Under the pieces are notes generated by a model. It had not been told where the DNA came from. It made no database searches and worked only from the letters and a program-made list of their open reading frames with translations. Shown one piece after another: positions 1 to 12,120 of a DNA stretch of 64,000 nt. The position numbers and the translations under genes were made by a program. This DNA is from Platerodrilus igneus (taxonomy: Eukaryota; Arthropoda; Insecta; Coleoptera; Lycidae), in contig JARFIW010001364.1 of NCBI GenBank assembly GCA_036346225.1, positions 372,001-436,000 of the forward strand. The letters are read 5' to 3'. Each line of letters begins with the position of its first letter. Position 1 is the stretch's first letter.

Positions 1-788
1 ATTTTCGTTTTTCTTCTATTAAATTTAGAATATCCTTTGTTATCTATGGTTTCTTATTTTCTTTTTGTGTACACCCCCGAATATTTTTGGCCACCACGTC
101 TAAACTGAATTTAATGTTATTCCATTCTGTGTCTACTTCCTTAATTTTTCCGATATTTTCAGCAATCCATTTGATGTTTTTTCAAACCTTCCGTGGATAT
201 CTTTTAGTTTCTCAAAGTCAAACTGCCTTTTCCATTCCTTTTTTCAAATTTTTAAATTTAAGAGTGTCCTTCATAATTACGATATTGTGCTCAGTGTCTA
301 TATCTGCTTCTGGGTAGCTTCTAGAGTTTTTTACTTGAATCCTAAACCGTTATCTAGCAAGAATGTAATCTATTTGATATCTTCCTATATCTCCTGGTAT
401 TTTGCACGTGTATCGTCTTCTAGCATGATGTTGAAATAATGTGTTTGTGATGGTTAAATTGTATTTGTCTCAGAATTCTACCTACCTATTTCCCCTCTCG
501 TTTCTTGTGACTAAACCAAATAAACCTACTACCGCTCCTTCCATAACCTAACCTACCACTGCATTAAAATCCCCCGTAATTATTAAATTTTCATGTCCTT
601 TTCCGTATCTTAATATGTCTTCGATATCTTTCTAGATCGCTTCTGCCTCTTCCTCACTATGGCTAGAGGTGGGCATGTACACTTGTATTATTACCATCTT
701 TACCGGTCTAGATTCTAATCTAACTATGAGTAAGTACTTTTTCGTTCTTTTGTAAGTAGTTTTCTACACACTGTCCTCTCTGTTTGGC
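1..788 (-). pseudogene. RTE-like LINE endonuclease fragment
   Basis: The minus strand carries a broken apurinic/apyrimidinic-type endonuclease domain of a non-LTR retrotransposon, which in an intact element nicks target DNA to prime reverse transcription. Visible pieces include ITGDFNAVVG (the GDFN motif), LTITNTLFQHHARRRYT, and a decayed C-terminal DIDTEHNIVI where SDH is expected. The same protein segments occur on the plus strand at 48,755-49,480, so both are copies of one family. Several stops interrupt the frame and the copy continues off the left edge. At about 788 it abuts an unrelated gag fragment. RTE is the best clade match by motif; another EEP-endonuclease LINE clade is possible. 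Confidence 0.72.
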
Positions 789-1279
789 ATAGTTTTCCCC
801 ACCTCTTACTAATAACTTTTCTAGGATCACACTTTTATCAATTCCCATGATGAAACGATCTTTCATTAACTTAATTAACATATCCCGATTGAAATTGCAC
901 TTGGACATCAAATTTCGTACTCTGGCTGCCTAGTCGCACAAGCTGTCACTTTTCTCTTTACATACATTGTTCCGGAAAATATTTATTTGTGGTAAGAATT
1001 GGTTTTCAAATAAATCGGTCAATTCCAAAAATGATTTATCCTTTCTGCTGAAGGGCACACGTAATCTCAATACTAATCTGTAACTTTATTCGTTACACGC
1101 ATTCAAAAAAATCGCTCCCTAACTGCATTGTCATTTATAGCGTTCGCTACAAAATATTGATCAAGGCTTTCTTTATAAACAGACCAATCGCAAACTTTAG
1201 GATCAAATTCCTGTAAATGACCAACACGCGAACGTGTTGTAGTTGTAACAACAGTCACAGATGTTTGCGAGTTTGTCAT
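789..1279 (-). pseudogene. gag: Gypsy-type gag N-terminal fragment
   Basis: A methionine at 1279 (minus) opens a frame with VGHLQEFDPKVCDWSVYKESLDQ-like sequence, the N-terminal motif of Ty3/Gypsy gag proteins (form FD, then W, then Y, then LDQYF). A frame change follows after roughly 58 codons, and a later piece reads LMSKCNFNRDMLIKLMKDRFIMGI with the LRD/RFI..GI pattern typical of the end of the gag capsid domain. In an intact element this protein would form the virus-like particle. Only the gag part is present; it runs directly into the RTE fragment at about 788. No matching pol or LTR was found next to it. Confidence 0.6.
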
Positions 1280-1393
1280 GATAAAAATGTGGTAAATTTA
1301 GTATTGCGTGGAATTCGTAATAAAGTTAACATTACAACACATGTGTAGAACTTTAAAACACCTCGTCGCCACTGAAACTTTTATGATTTATGA

Positions 1394-1400
<7 letters not shown>

Positions 1401-1481
<81 letters not shown>
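1401..1481. repeat. (TA)n microsatellite
   Basis: About 40 uninterrupted TA units, the longest TA tract in the window. It lies just upstream, in coding direction, of the gag fragment on the minus strand. Confidence 0.97.
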
Positions 1482-1483
<2 letters not shown>

Positions 1484-1649
1484 ATAATGCAAGTAGATCA
1501 CTCAAGTGCTTTATTTCATTCGTATGTAAACATATACAACGAAACGCGAGCTAATACTGCCCGCTTATAGTAACAATCTTATCTTCTAATAATTAGTTCC
1601 TCACCAGAACAGAACTAAATAATAAATTCTAAATATTTATACTACAGCC

Positions 1650-2030
1650 CCCCCGCCGCATTGAATTTTAAATAAAATTTAAGGTGCACCAGTTAGAGAA
1701 AAGTTTGCACCACCTTGCACCAGTAAATTTATTGCTTCCACCACCTTTGATAAGTCGTCTTATTATTATTTTAAATAAAACACTACCATACCCCAAACTC
1801 TCTGAATTACGACTACCGAAAGAATCCTAACCAAATCCAACGCTGAAAATTTTTCCTTTGCGCTTCTGTTAGTTAAAATAGTAGATAATTGTATATAATT
1901 TAAGTATATTATCTAATTACTACGTGACTGTTTAGAGAAGATTTCACTGTAACAGGATTACAAAGGTATGTACCTGCAAAAGATTTTACAGAAGCACGTA
2001 ATGTGAGCATCACGATTTAGGGGTGTTGAA
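1650..2030 (-). repeat. GGTGCA-repeat element, single-unit copy
   Basis: Reversed, this stretch matches 13,650-14,070 segment by segment, including a block at 1795-1850 that is the reverse complement of 13,815-13,860 (CGACTACCGAAAGAATCCTAA). It contains one unit of the GGTGCA-rich repeat (GGTGCACCAGTTAGAG near 1683), against about four in the other copy. No coding potential is visible. It is an interspersed non-coding element with an internal expandable repeat. Confidence 0.7.
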
Positions 2031-2640
2031 AGTAATTTAAGTCAAGTTATAGGATAGGAATCACTATTTAGTATTAAGTCGCATGCAGTACAACTTGTTT
2101 CCCAGTAAGTAAATTGAAGTGAACTGAACGTTTTTGATTTAATAAAATAAGAGGAGTTATTTTACCTAAAAAAATGCAATATTTAATACAATTAAAACAA
2201 ACTAGTGAGTTTATAGTGATTAATAACTCAAGGATCACCAAAGAACTGTAAGTATATTTTATCAAAATAAGTTGCTAAGTCAAGTACGATGACCAGAAAT
2301 ATTCACAATTAAAGTAGTATTGGAATATCAAAAAAATTGGATGCTTAATGCACAAATTCAAACATTGTGCTTCCAATTACACTATTTATGTGTATTTATA
2401 AAGGTGTACTAACTCAAATCTTACAGAAATTCTGTTCTAAAAATACATATTAGTTTACCGTATTGTGCTTTATTATCAGAAGGTAAGTTTAAAGTTGTGT
2501 ACATATTAGTTTTTTTCCAACTTAAGTTATTAATGCATAATTTTTTTCTTAATTTAAGGTATAAAAATAATACCAAAAGAATATTTTAAATATCTAATAT
2601 CTATCAAAATAAACCTTTTAATTTTTATTTTTAACATTCT
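2031..2640. other. AT-rich stretch without recognised features
   Basis: Low-GC sequence, possibly the 5' flank of the hAT-like element that follows. I see no coding signature, terminal repeats or RNA gene. Confidence 0.5.
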
Positions 2641-2644
2641 ACAG

Positions 2645-4040
2645 ATGTTAGGCGGTCGAAAACGTTTATCTGGAAACCAGTACCAAAAAATCAGAGAGAA
2701 GAAACGGAAAGTTATTAAAGAATTAACTACAAATTTACAGCGTTTTTTCCCAAGAGAAGCACCAACAAACGACATCTTCAACATCCGAAAATATAAACTC
2801 TTTCAAGTTTGAATGTTGTGCTATTTAGGGTTTTGAAACAACCGAAACCATAGTTCCTGACAAATCACCTAAGAATTTCCGCCTAATCGTCGTGAAGATG
2901 CTGTAGATACTTTAAAAACTTTTAACTTCTGAGCCTGATGTTACTAATGAAAACAGAAATGATTCTGGTGAGTGACTTAAAGCAAATAGCTAATTCTAAT
3001 TATCCTAAGGATGTTCATAATAGAAGCTTTTTAAAAAATTATAGTGAAAATATTTATGTATTGAAGAGGTTGTAAAATGTAATTGGTATTCAGCTACCAA
3101 CAATGCAGTGTTTTGCTTTTGCTGCAAAATTTTTAGAAATCAGTCCACGGAAATATTTTTAATAACTGGCAACATTGATCAGGCATGAGAAAAGTAAAAT
3201 TCGTGTGTTAAGTGTTGTAGTAATTTGGTGCAGTTGTACAATTCCATCAAAAATAAATCTTCTGGAAATCATTTGAACGAATGTCTTATTTCCCAAGAAA
3301 AAAAGGTTGGTCTATGGTTCTAGAAAGAATTACGGCAAAAGTACAGTATATAGCCCGACAAAATTGAGGTTTTCGGTAATTTTTTAAAGTGATTGGAACC
3401 ATTTCAAGAATTGATCTGGTTATGACTGATCATATTCAACGTATTCAAATAGATGGTAGCTGCTTGCCCCATTATTGTGGAAATAAAATACAAAATAAAT
3501 ATTATCAATTATAGGAGGATGCATAAAGAAGGTTATTAAAACTGTGTTGTACAATGTCAGTTAAATTATACTGGACTCCTGACATCAGTCGTCAGGAATA
3601 AATTACTATCTGAATAAGATTTGTATTTTTAAATAATGTAAGCAAAAAGAGTTAAAGTCAGGAAACCCTTTCTTTATTTTGCCCATCAAATTGTTTGACG
3701 ATGCAATAAATGAAAGAAATATAGATGCATTTATTTAACTGAGCTGGAAATGATTAGACCATATGTTTACGATAAAGGCAATCCCTTGGAAAGTTTAGAA
3801 TACGTAGTTAAAAATTATTTAACTCAGATATTTCCAAATTTAACGATATCCTTGAGAATAATATTAACTTTACCAGTAATGGTTGCTGAAGGTGAACAAT
3901 CAGTTTTTTTAAATTAAAATTAATAAAAAATTGTTTACGGTCAACAATGACACCAGAAAGATTAAACAATTTAGTGTTAATTTCAATCGAAGAAGATGGT
4001 TCGCTAAATATACAAAGTTTAATATAAGATTTTGCTCAAA
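2645..4040 (+). pseudogene. Degenerate hAT/ZMYM-like transposase
   Basis: The plus strand starts with ATG and reads MLGGRKRLSGNQYQKIREKK, a basic N-terminus like that of ZMYM5-type hAT-related transposases. Further along, in shifting frames, are NAVFCFCCKIF-like sequence around 3100-3140 (the zinc-finger motif of this family) and, at about 3770-4020, FPNLTISLRIILTLPVMVAEGEQS, matching the hAT C-terminal dimerisation region (form LRILLTLPVTVASAERSF). Many stops and frame changes make it non-functional, and the central catalytic part cannot be followed. Terminal inverted repeats and the 8-bp target duplication were not found. Confidence is good for the family and low for exact ends. Confidence 0.65.
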
Positions 4041-4099
4041 ATAAAACGGTAGCTAGCTTTTTTGTAAAAAAATTTATAGGTATATTATTGCTTTGTTCA

Positions 4100-4940
4100 G
4101 TTTATTCATTTTTAATAGCTCTTTTGTGTATTTTTTCATTGTATAGGATTATGGTATAAATTTTTGTTTTTCTTTTTGTAATATATAGTTTCTAGTAAAA
4201 AATATATCTTTACAAATGTGTGTTATTTCACTATTAACATATGGATTCTATATAGTGGACGACAAAATTCCTACTGTAATGTGGTTACACTTTTTTTTAA
4301 TATTAAAGTAACTACTTTACCTTATAGGCGGCAAAGCTTCTATAAATTAAGAGGGGTTCCTGCCTAGAATTCAAGCCCAGGGTAAAATGTATGGAAAACG
4401 GTTTTGAGTACAATAGGACCCTCTAAACAAATCTTCCAGCCAGCTAAGTTTCTTCAACTTAGGGCAGAGCTATAAGCCAGGGTCGTAAAATAGTATACAA
4501 TAAAACAAAAATTTTTAATGGACGCCACCGTATCTTAATAATAACTGTAATGTCCTACAATCCGAAGATAAGATACGAAAATCTTCGAAAAAAATTATTG
4601 AACAACCAAAACGTATAACAATATTACTTACTTACCGCTAACACTGCGAGCTCGGCTTGGTACGATGACCTCGTACTATCTGAAAATTTAATCACCTCAA
4701 AAAGATTTGTGGAACTAGGGCTACATTAGAGCCTAGTCACTTTATCAAAAAAATAAATTCCAAAAAAATTAGCAAGGTAAAATTATCCCTCAAAAAAATA
4801 TTTTACCAATACCATATCAGTGGTCTTTCTCTCCACACTCAAAAGTTTTATGAATTTGGTTGCTTACTCTATAAAAAAATTATTGTTAAATTCAATGAAA
4901 GAAAGCTTTGAAACAACTTAATCCACCTTCTATTGGTTTA

Positions 4941-4945
<5 letters not shown>
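4100..4945. other. AT-rich stretch without recognised features
   Basis: No ORF with a recognisable domain, no RNA gene and no clear repeat structure. It probably includes the 3' end of the hAT-like element. Confidence 0.45.

Positions 4946-4975
<30 letters not shown>
4946..4975. repeat. (TA)n microsatellite at fold-back edge
   Basis: About 15 TA units that run into the left arm of the fold-back element. The tract is bracketed by AACAAATATA on the left and TATATTTGTT on the right. Confidence 0.95.
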
Positions 4976-4980
<5 letters not shown>

Positions 4981-5399
4981 TGAGGATGATTTTCTTGGGT
5001 TATAGGTCAAAACATTAATATATACTTTTACATTTTATTGTGCCATAACCTCACTCGACCATACGTACGTTTCGACTGCTTGAGCCTTTTTCAATGGTTC
5101 AGTCATTCCTATAAATTAATTTACTAATATACTAACCTACCCTTATATAATTTTGTCACTTACCCTAAACTATTCTATTCGTTATACATTTAACATATAA
5201 CGAATAGAATAGTTTAAATAAAATTATAAGTAGGTTAGTATATTAGTAAATTAATTTATAAGAATGACTGAACCATTGAAAAAGGCTCAAGCAGTCGAAA
5301 CATACGTATGGTCGAGTGAGGTTACGGCACAATAAAACGTAAAAGTATATATTATTGTTTTTACCTATAACCCAAGAAAATCATCCTCAAACAAATATA
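4971..5399. mobile_element. Fold-back palindromic element, about 429 bp
   Basis: Nearly the whole element is one inverted repeat. The left arm begins TATATTTGTTTGAGGATGAT and the right arm ends with its exact complement. Inner blocks also pair, for example AACTATTCTATTCGTTAT at 5168-5185 with its complement at 5197-5214, around a loop of about 11 bases. Arms are roughly 205-215 bp and very similar; the left arm has about 12 extra bases near the centre. There is no coding capacity. It fits a fold-back or MITE-type non-autonomous DNA transposon, or a fused pair of opposed copies. Target duplications cannot be resolved because of the adjacent TA tract. Confidence 0.85.
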
Positions 5400-5570
5400 G
5401 AGTGAAAAGGTCAAGAAAAATAAAAACATTTAACTTATATATATACATTCACGGTGAGTTTTTAGTGTGGCAATGGTTGATAACTCCGTTATTATAAAAG
5501 TTACGTAAACCAAATTTAGAGGCATATTAGGCATGCCTAAAGTGCACATTTTAAAAATATTTGGAAACAT

Positions 5571-5630
5571 ACAGGGTGTTTCATAATTCCAGGGCATATT
5601 AAACTTGTATTTTTTAAATGAAACACCCTA
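5571..5630. repeat. Short inverted repeat with ACAGGGTGTTTCAT ends
   Basis: ACAGGGTGTTTCAT at 5571-5584 pairs with its complement starting ATGAAACACCCT at 5618. Ends of the form ACAGGGTGT are common for mariner-type transposons, so this may be a MITE remnant. The 33-base spacer codes for nothing. Confidence 0.5.
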
Positions 5631-5639
5631 TATATTATT

Positions 5640-6290
5640 ACATTTTTGAAAAGCCCATAAAAAGAGCTTTAATTTGATATCAAATTATATCTGTCTATTC
5701 CTTTTAGTTTTTGAGTTATTTAACTGTATTTAGAAAAAATGACCCTGATTAGATACATTACCAACTTATGTTAATTTTTATGATGCAGAAAATTTTACTA
5801 TATACCATAGTATATTTGTAAATATCAAATCTTTTGAAATTTCTTCACAGTATACAGTGTGTGTCAGGTTTTGCAAAATGCAATTGTTAAAACTTTTTTT
5901 AAATGGTACTCTACCAATTTTATTGCTACAATGGATAGTTCATTAAGTGTCGTTTCATTTTTGTTAAGCATTCCCTATACCTAAATCCATTACTTTCTGA
6001 GATATTTTTGATTTTCTTTAAATTTTAAGAATGTTTTTAATTTACATAACTAAAAATAACTTACTATTGAAGAATATTATAAAACAATTAATACATTTTG
6101 ATTAACAATTAACTACACTTATCCAATAATAATTTTCACTAAAATGCAACAACCTACAGTAATACGCTATCAACAGAATTCTGCCAGATCAACAATATGC
6201 ATTTTATAGAAAATGTTCAAACAGGAAATCAGGCAGGCTTTGAAAAAAAATAACAATTACAATTAAAATGTCATTAAGGTTTATTAATTG
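5640..6290. other. No recognised feature
   Basis: AT-rich sequence following the short inverted repeat. No ORF with a recognisable domain was seen. Confidence 0.4.
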
Positions 6291-6300
6291 TAGTGTGTTG

Positions 6301-6950
6301 TCATTCAGACTCTTTATTCATTATTAATTCTGCGCTTGACTCTACCGATTCAGACTCTTTGTTTACTAGCAATTGTACTGCTTCTACTTTTTCCTCAGTA
6401 TATTTACCTGCGTCGATCTCTTTCACCTCTTCTTCACCTACCTCTATAACATTAATACACAACCCCATGCCATTCTCTGTGACCTCATAATTTGCCTTCC
6501 AGGGCAATTCCCTAATTCTAACTACCTTCCTCTCCATATCTATAACTACTCTTAACTTCATCATACAATCGACTCCTAATATCCCTTTAAACTTAAATCC
6601 AGGTACAATTATCAATTCCTGCTCACAGCTTACTGAACCTAACTCTACTTTTAAAATAACTACACTATTCACAACCGCAAATCGCTTTTTATTCGGCGCT
6701 ACTAAGTGACTTCTTTTTATTGGCATATTTCTGTCACACACTTTTCTCTAATTTTATTGACGAATTCATCCGATACTAAACTCGCCTCAGCTCCTGAATC
6801 TAACAATGCTCCTAAATTTTTCTCAAAAATTTTAACATCAATTATTGGCAAACAAAAATTTTCTTTTATGTCGGGCTCAACTTCTTCGTCAATTTTTCAA
6901 AATTTTTCTGGATGTTCGTATTTGTACACATTAATGTCTAGTGGTTTGTC
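6301..6950 (-). pseudogene. Retroelement aspartic protease-like fragment
   Basis: The minus strand encodes GALLDSGAEASLVSDEFVNKI, in which DSGA is the catalytic D(S/T)G motif of a retropepsin, and downstream GFKFKGILGVDCMMKLRVVID, matching the conserved ILGxDxL flap-region motif. In an intact element the enzyme would process the Gag-Pol polyprotein. The catalytic motif and the longer downstream ORF (6301-6741) are in different frames, so a frame change near 6,745 breaks the gene. The gag frame lies immediately upstream. The ORF ends in an acidic, repetitive tail (NKESESVESSAEL) and no reverse transcriptase follows, so the element is truncated or rearranged here. Confidence 0.7.
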
Positions 6951-6955
6951 CTCGT

Positions 6956-8172
6956 CTAAAAATCCTGTCCAGGTCTTTTCTCCCTACTTGGTCTTGGTCT
7001 TGCCACTACTTCAGCATATGTTCTCGGCGTTTCTACTCTGTTAGTGCTGTCACTCTCTCTATTCGTTGTTGATGTCTCCTTCATGTCCGGTGAACTGTTT
7101 TGTCTAGTTACCCCCGGTCTTGGTGCAGGTCCCATACCTACACTGTTACTCCTAAAAAATGTCCGCCGTGGTTCCCAGTTCTGTCGATTGTTATATTGAA
7201 AATTTGTCCCCCGTCTTGAGTAACTGTCCCTTCTGTTATCAAACCTAACCGTATTCACCTGTCGTTCCCTTGTTTCGTGAAGTCGTCCACTGCTTGCGTC
7301 GTCATACTTCTGCAGGTACTCCAAAAACATTTTCCTATCCACGATATTCTGCAACGCCACATGTTGCCGAACCTCAACCTCAAAATGTAGTGAAAGGTAT
7401 TTTATAATTTGTCGGTCAGTTAATGGTGCATTTAATTGCTTAGCTATGATATACTTTCGTATAGCATATTGCTCCCTACTTCCTGCAAATTCTCCTTTAT
7501 ATTTGCCAGTTATCAAATTGTCACGTACTTGGTCTTGTCGGTGGTCGCTCCAGTAGTGCTTTAAAAGTCAGTCCTCGAATTCACTGTATGTCTCTATTTC
7601 CTGTCCTATGAGATTATACCAGGCTTCACATGGTTTTTCAGTAACGTTTTTACAATATTTAACTTTGTCTGTTCATCAAACAAATTACCTACCTAACCTC
7701 TAATATTATTGATAAAAATTTGAGAATTCACCCTACTATCCCCATAAAATTTCATCTGTTGATCCAGTGACATATTTCCTGTTACAAATTTGGTACCATC
7801 CCCCAACAAAGTCGATACATTTTGTTTAATTCCGCTTACTTCTCTCTTTACTTTACCTAACTGATCCCTACATGAGTCTGTCACCTCAGTCATCTTAACA
7901 TTAATCTCATCTTCACAGAAGATTCTAATCTCCGTCCGTAATTGTCCCATTTCCTGATTCAAACCTCTTATATCACGTTCATTTTTATCAACCCTATTTT
8001 CTACTTCCCCCATTTTTACAGTTAAGCTATTTTTAAATTCAGAAAATTCTCTCGTCGAATTATCGATTTTCTGCCTAATTTGCTCAACCTTCCGATTCGA
8101 TTCGGCACTCTTCTGTTCAAGTTTCCTGTTTGATTCTTCTCGATCTAGTCGCATTTCTTCTAACATTCTCAT
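6956..8172 (-). pseudogene. gag: Gag of an LTR retrotransposon, broken
   Basis: Two gag pieces lie head to tail. The upstream one (7693-8172) is rich in E, K, R and Q with long heptad-like stretches (MRLDREESNRKLEQKSAE) and is predicted to form a coiled coil. The downstream one (6956-7516) contains REQYAIRKYIIAKQLNAPL and YLSLHFEVEVRQHVAL, resembling a capsid-domain C-terminus, followed by a basic RNA-binding tail with repeated RR and NNRQN. About 175 bases between them hold stops and frame changes. No CCHC zinc knuckle is visible. The order gag then protease, and a primer-site-like sequence near 8,450, support a Ty3/Gypsy origin. Confidence 0.62.
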
Positions 8173-8435
8173 TATTAATTCATTACTTTGTTCCCTGATT
8201 CCGTTCTCGACTAATCCCTATTACCTCCAGCTTCCTCCATTTTTCTTGATTTATCAAATAACGCACTATCGTTACTTCCAATTTCAACTCCTTGGCTTCT
8301 TAACCACTTCTTTCTCTGCATACGTTTAAATCACTTCCTCACACACTCAAAAATATTTACAAATTTATACAATCACACGCTCTTTCTCTTTCAGCTCGCC
8401 AGTTTCTTGGAATAAAATTTTCAAATTCTATTTGG

Positions 8436-8545
8436 AACTCGAGCCATCCTGTTCGGGTCGCCATAAAATTGCCGTGGAAGGTCAGGATTAAGCTTAACAT
8501 CGAGCCCCGGCGTTGGGCCGTCATAAAATTGCCGTGGAACTTCCT
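8436..8545 (-). promoter_or_regulatory. Two tandem LTR-end/primer-binding-site-like modules
   Basis: On the minus strand the phrase CACGGCAATTTTATG occurs twice, about 60 bases apart. One copy runs into TGACGGCCCAACGCCGGGGC and the other into TGGCGACCCGAACAGG. Both look like the end of an LTR followed by TGG-type primer-binding sequence. The second directly precedes the gag region. Similar modules recur three times at 44,180-44,350. Confidence 0.5.
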
Positions 8546-10637
8546 ATAATCTTTACCCCACTAGGATTTCGGACAATATAAATTTTTCTGAAAAAAATAA
8601 AAATAAAAAAATTTCCTACCCTACTTTTTGGACGCCTTCGTATTTCTGCTCACCCTGGCTTCTTCTTGGATATCTAACATTTTAAGTACATACCTTTCTC
8701 ACACACACACACGGTCAAATGAAATTACCAATCAAATAATACAACAACCATACAACCTTTTTATTTACACCTATTAACAAGTTTCCATTATTAATAAAAT
8801 ATTTACACCTTGGGACAGACAGTTTGTTACAACTGTTACCAGCTCAATCATTAAGTACTTTAAAGTCTTTGGTTTTAATATATTTTAACAAATTCTATAT
8901 AATACGAGTAGATGGGCCCCACAAGCAACTCTAGTTTGACTCTATTCTGGTCTATTTTGAGCTCATTACAACCCAGTTTATGTAAATGCTTTTACACCTT
9001 GCATTTTTATTCAAAACAAATTTAAAGACCCGTTTACTCCTTTACAACAACATTTTATATCATGAACACACCTTTATATATCATCAATAAACCCTTTTCA
9101 ATAATCAAAAATTAATTGTCTAGCACATATACTTCTTTAAACATGTTTTACGGTAACAAATCCACCCCCAATAAATCAAAACACACAAACACTAAAATAT
9201 CAACACAAATGTTTATACAAGAACAGGAAATTTAGTGTCTTTACCTGAAGTCGTTTTCGTTCCTCGTCACCGCTGAAGATGGGTACCAGAAACCCTCGCC
9301 GTAGCGTTCATCTATTTCGATTATGCGTGAATCCAACTAATCCCCACCTATCCAAATCACGACCACCACTACTATTCTTCTATCCAGATATTAGCTTTGT
9401 CTCATACGTAACATTGCACACCAAATATACTTCATGCATACAAATTACGCTTTAGGCTTCGCTTACCCAAATATTATCCCTTCATTTAATCGATTTGTTG
9501 TAGTAACGGCACCTTTTATCTAAACAACAGCACCAACTTGTGCATATCACTTTTCCAATTTTTGCGGTACCCTACTACAGCTTTACATACTTTTAAAACT
9601 GGATGTGATATGTAACTTTACTGACTAAGCACGGTAATTAATACCCGTAAGAGCATTTACTATTATTACGTTGTAGGTCTAAGCACGATCTCAGATCTAA
9701 AGGGATAAAGAGCCTCAATATCTTTGTTCGTGTATTTATATGATTTTCAAAACCCCCTATGGAACTGTTTCCCTTGAAAAGCTTTATTTTCTAAATTGAT
9801 TTTTAAAATTTTGAACGTAACGAACACTAACTTCTCAAAAATTCCCCGTTCGTGGTGCTATTACATAGAATTTTGTTCGATACCCTCTACGGACGCGCTT
9901 TTCCTGAAACTGACTAGCTTTAAATCAATGATATAATTTTCCCTCGTCACAACACTCCACCTATCAGCTATCTATTTCTATTCCACGCAGATTTGTTGTC
10001 TCTTTTAGAACCCCTCTTAAGTTACAGAAAATCGATATTGTAACCGGCCTTCACATTTACCCGTGTATTTTGTACGTGACTTGTACCCGACACTTTTTTT
10101 ATACGTTTCTCTGTATGTCTTACATTATCGATCATTTATTCCACTCAGTCTTCAAGGCACTTGTTATTTAAAGCAGTTGGTCAAACCGACCGTTGCAAAC
10201 AAATTCATAGAAATTCTGTCTTAACGTTTATTTAAGTTCCCTGAACGTGTAATTTAACCAACAGGTGTTCTTCAAAACAACCGTCCGTTGAAAATAACAA
10301 TTCTTAGATTCTTCCCTTCTTAGTATTTGTACAAACGAACGTTGGCTTTTAAAACAGAAACATTTGCGTTTAAAATTATTGATTTTCTATACATGCAAGC
10401 TCCCTTTTTGCTTCCATGCGTTTAATTCAAAATTATTATAATTACTTTATGTACTCAAAAGCTTCTTCCCGTATGCAATTTTAACATTCTAATATACAAA
10501 TAGAAAAATATTTTAGTAACCGTCCGTTTTCATTATATAAATTAATTAATTTGGCGTGTAAATAATTTGCTCCTATTTCTATATACACAGTTAATAAAAA
10601 TTTTTTGTCTACACCTATTTAATCTATGATTCTACGT

Positions 10638-10640
<3 letters not shown>
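8546..10640 (-). mobile_element. Long LTR-like sequence, copy 1
   Basis: Lies upstream, in minus-strand sense, of the gag and protease remnants and ends on the right at a TA tract. It shares ordered landmarks with 44,350-46,640 and more weakly with 62,030-64,000: GTAGATGGGCC (8909), TGAGCTCA (8958), a TTTACTCCTTTAC block (about 9033) and TTACCTG (9241; CAGGTAA on the minus strand, a possible splice donor). No coding frame is seen. A 2 kb LTR or 5' leader is the simplest reading, but the termini and any target duplication are not established. Confidence 0.42.

Positions 10641-10682
<42 letters not shown>
10640..10682. repeat. (TA)n microsatellite
   Basis: About 21 TA units directly at the right edge of the long LTR-like sequence. 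Confidence 0.95.
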
Positions 10683-10686
<4 letters not shown>

Positions 10687-10689
10687 CAC

Positions 10690-12106
10690 ATACATCGTTT
10701 ATACAAATTTACAAGTAACCATGTTTTGTATCCATCAAAATATAGTAATAGTCAAGTGTTATCTCCTACTAATTTTAGGTGTCTCAACAATTTTATGTAT
10801 TAAACTTTTTTAAGAAGGATATTGAGTTCGTATTAATATGATACAACTTTTACTAGTTACCGAAATAAGATCCTGTTTCGGCTTACAAGATTTAATAAAT
10901 GAAATGGCTCATTTCATATACGATTGAACTTGAATTTTTATAAAGTTTATTTCCTGAATGAATTGGCAAATTTCCTTATAGTATAACATAATCTAGATAA
11001 TAATTATGCTTCAAAAAACTATATCGTGAAATGTGACAAACAAAAGTAAGATGTCAGCTGCTTAGTTACAACAAATTCAAGTTTAACCTTTTAAAATTCT
11101 TAGAAAGTTATCTTTAAAGTTTGCGTTCTTACGAACAATTATATTACTTCAAACTATTAATTCTGGAACAAAATGTTGTATGCTAATTTAAACCACTATA
11201 TAAAATTTGCAAAAAAAACTACATCTCCTGTAATGGTTTGATGAAACAAGAATTGAATCAGAAAACACTCACCACAAAAATGTTCGCGAGATATATAAAA
11301 TTTCAGTAGCAATTTTATTTAACAATTCAAGAATGAACGTTGTACTATTTTAACTATTTTTGTGTTCCACTCTAACAACAGCTGTGCGACCTTCGCTTGC
11401 GTTTAGGAATATAAACTTATTTTCCATTTGAAAAGAACGTTTAGGTGTGGTTTACGATAAGATGCTTTCAAAACATTTCAACGGGATCTGTATAATAACT
11501 AAAACTATGCATACTCCATAACTATAATGAACTTGCAATACTCTCGCCAATAATAATTAAAGTGTTGCCATACGACGTAATGAAAAAAAGCTTGCACTAC
11601 AAAAACTAAAGAATTAATTTAAATACGAAATAATATAATTACATGCCGTGATGATGTACTTCTTAACTACTATATATTGATCATCTTAAAGGTCGACTTT
11701 TAGAGATCGTTTCTGCTATAAAAGACAAAGCAATTCTCCGGGACCAGGCAACATGCCGGTCGGATAACATCGTTGCCAACAACCTCTCGACCACGCGTCA
11801 AAAACTTGTCACCTTTTTTACATCCTGTTTTTAAAAATGGATTCGAACACTACAACGCTTTACTCCGCAAGCAAGCGCAAAGAAACGAATTCTCGCATCA
11901 ACAAGGATATCAAGGTAACTGGAGGGTTATTTTAAACCCATGACCACAGATGGAGTTCTATGTAACGAATAATCATTATTTTTATGAAGTAGAAATTTTA
12001 CGCTTTTAATACCATAAAGGATCTTTATAAATAAATAATTATTAGAAAGGCGTATATTGATGAAGAACGAATTCGTAGTCGTTACAATGTAATGTAATAA
12101 TTATGT
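10690..12106. other. No recognised feature
   Basis: AT-rich sequence with a slightly more GC-balanced patch at about 11,730-11,940. No convincing ORF, RNA gene or terminal repeats. Confidence 0.45.
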
Positions 12107-12120
12107 GGTTTCTCTTTGCC

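Noticed and set aside
2554..2784. Minus-strand ORF overlapping the start of the hAT-like element
   Set aside because: The plus strand carries the recognisable basic N-terminus of the transposase; the minus frame has no signature.
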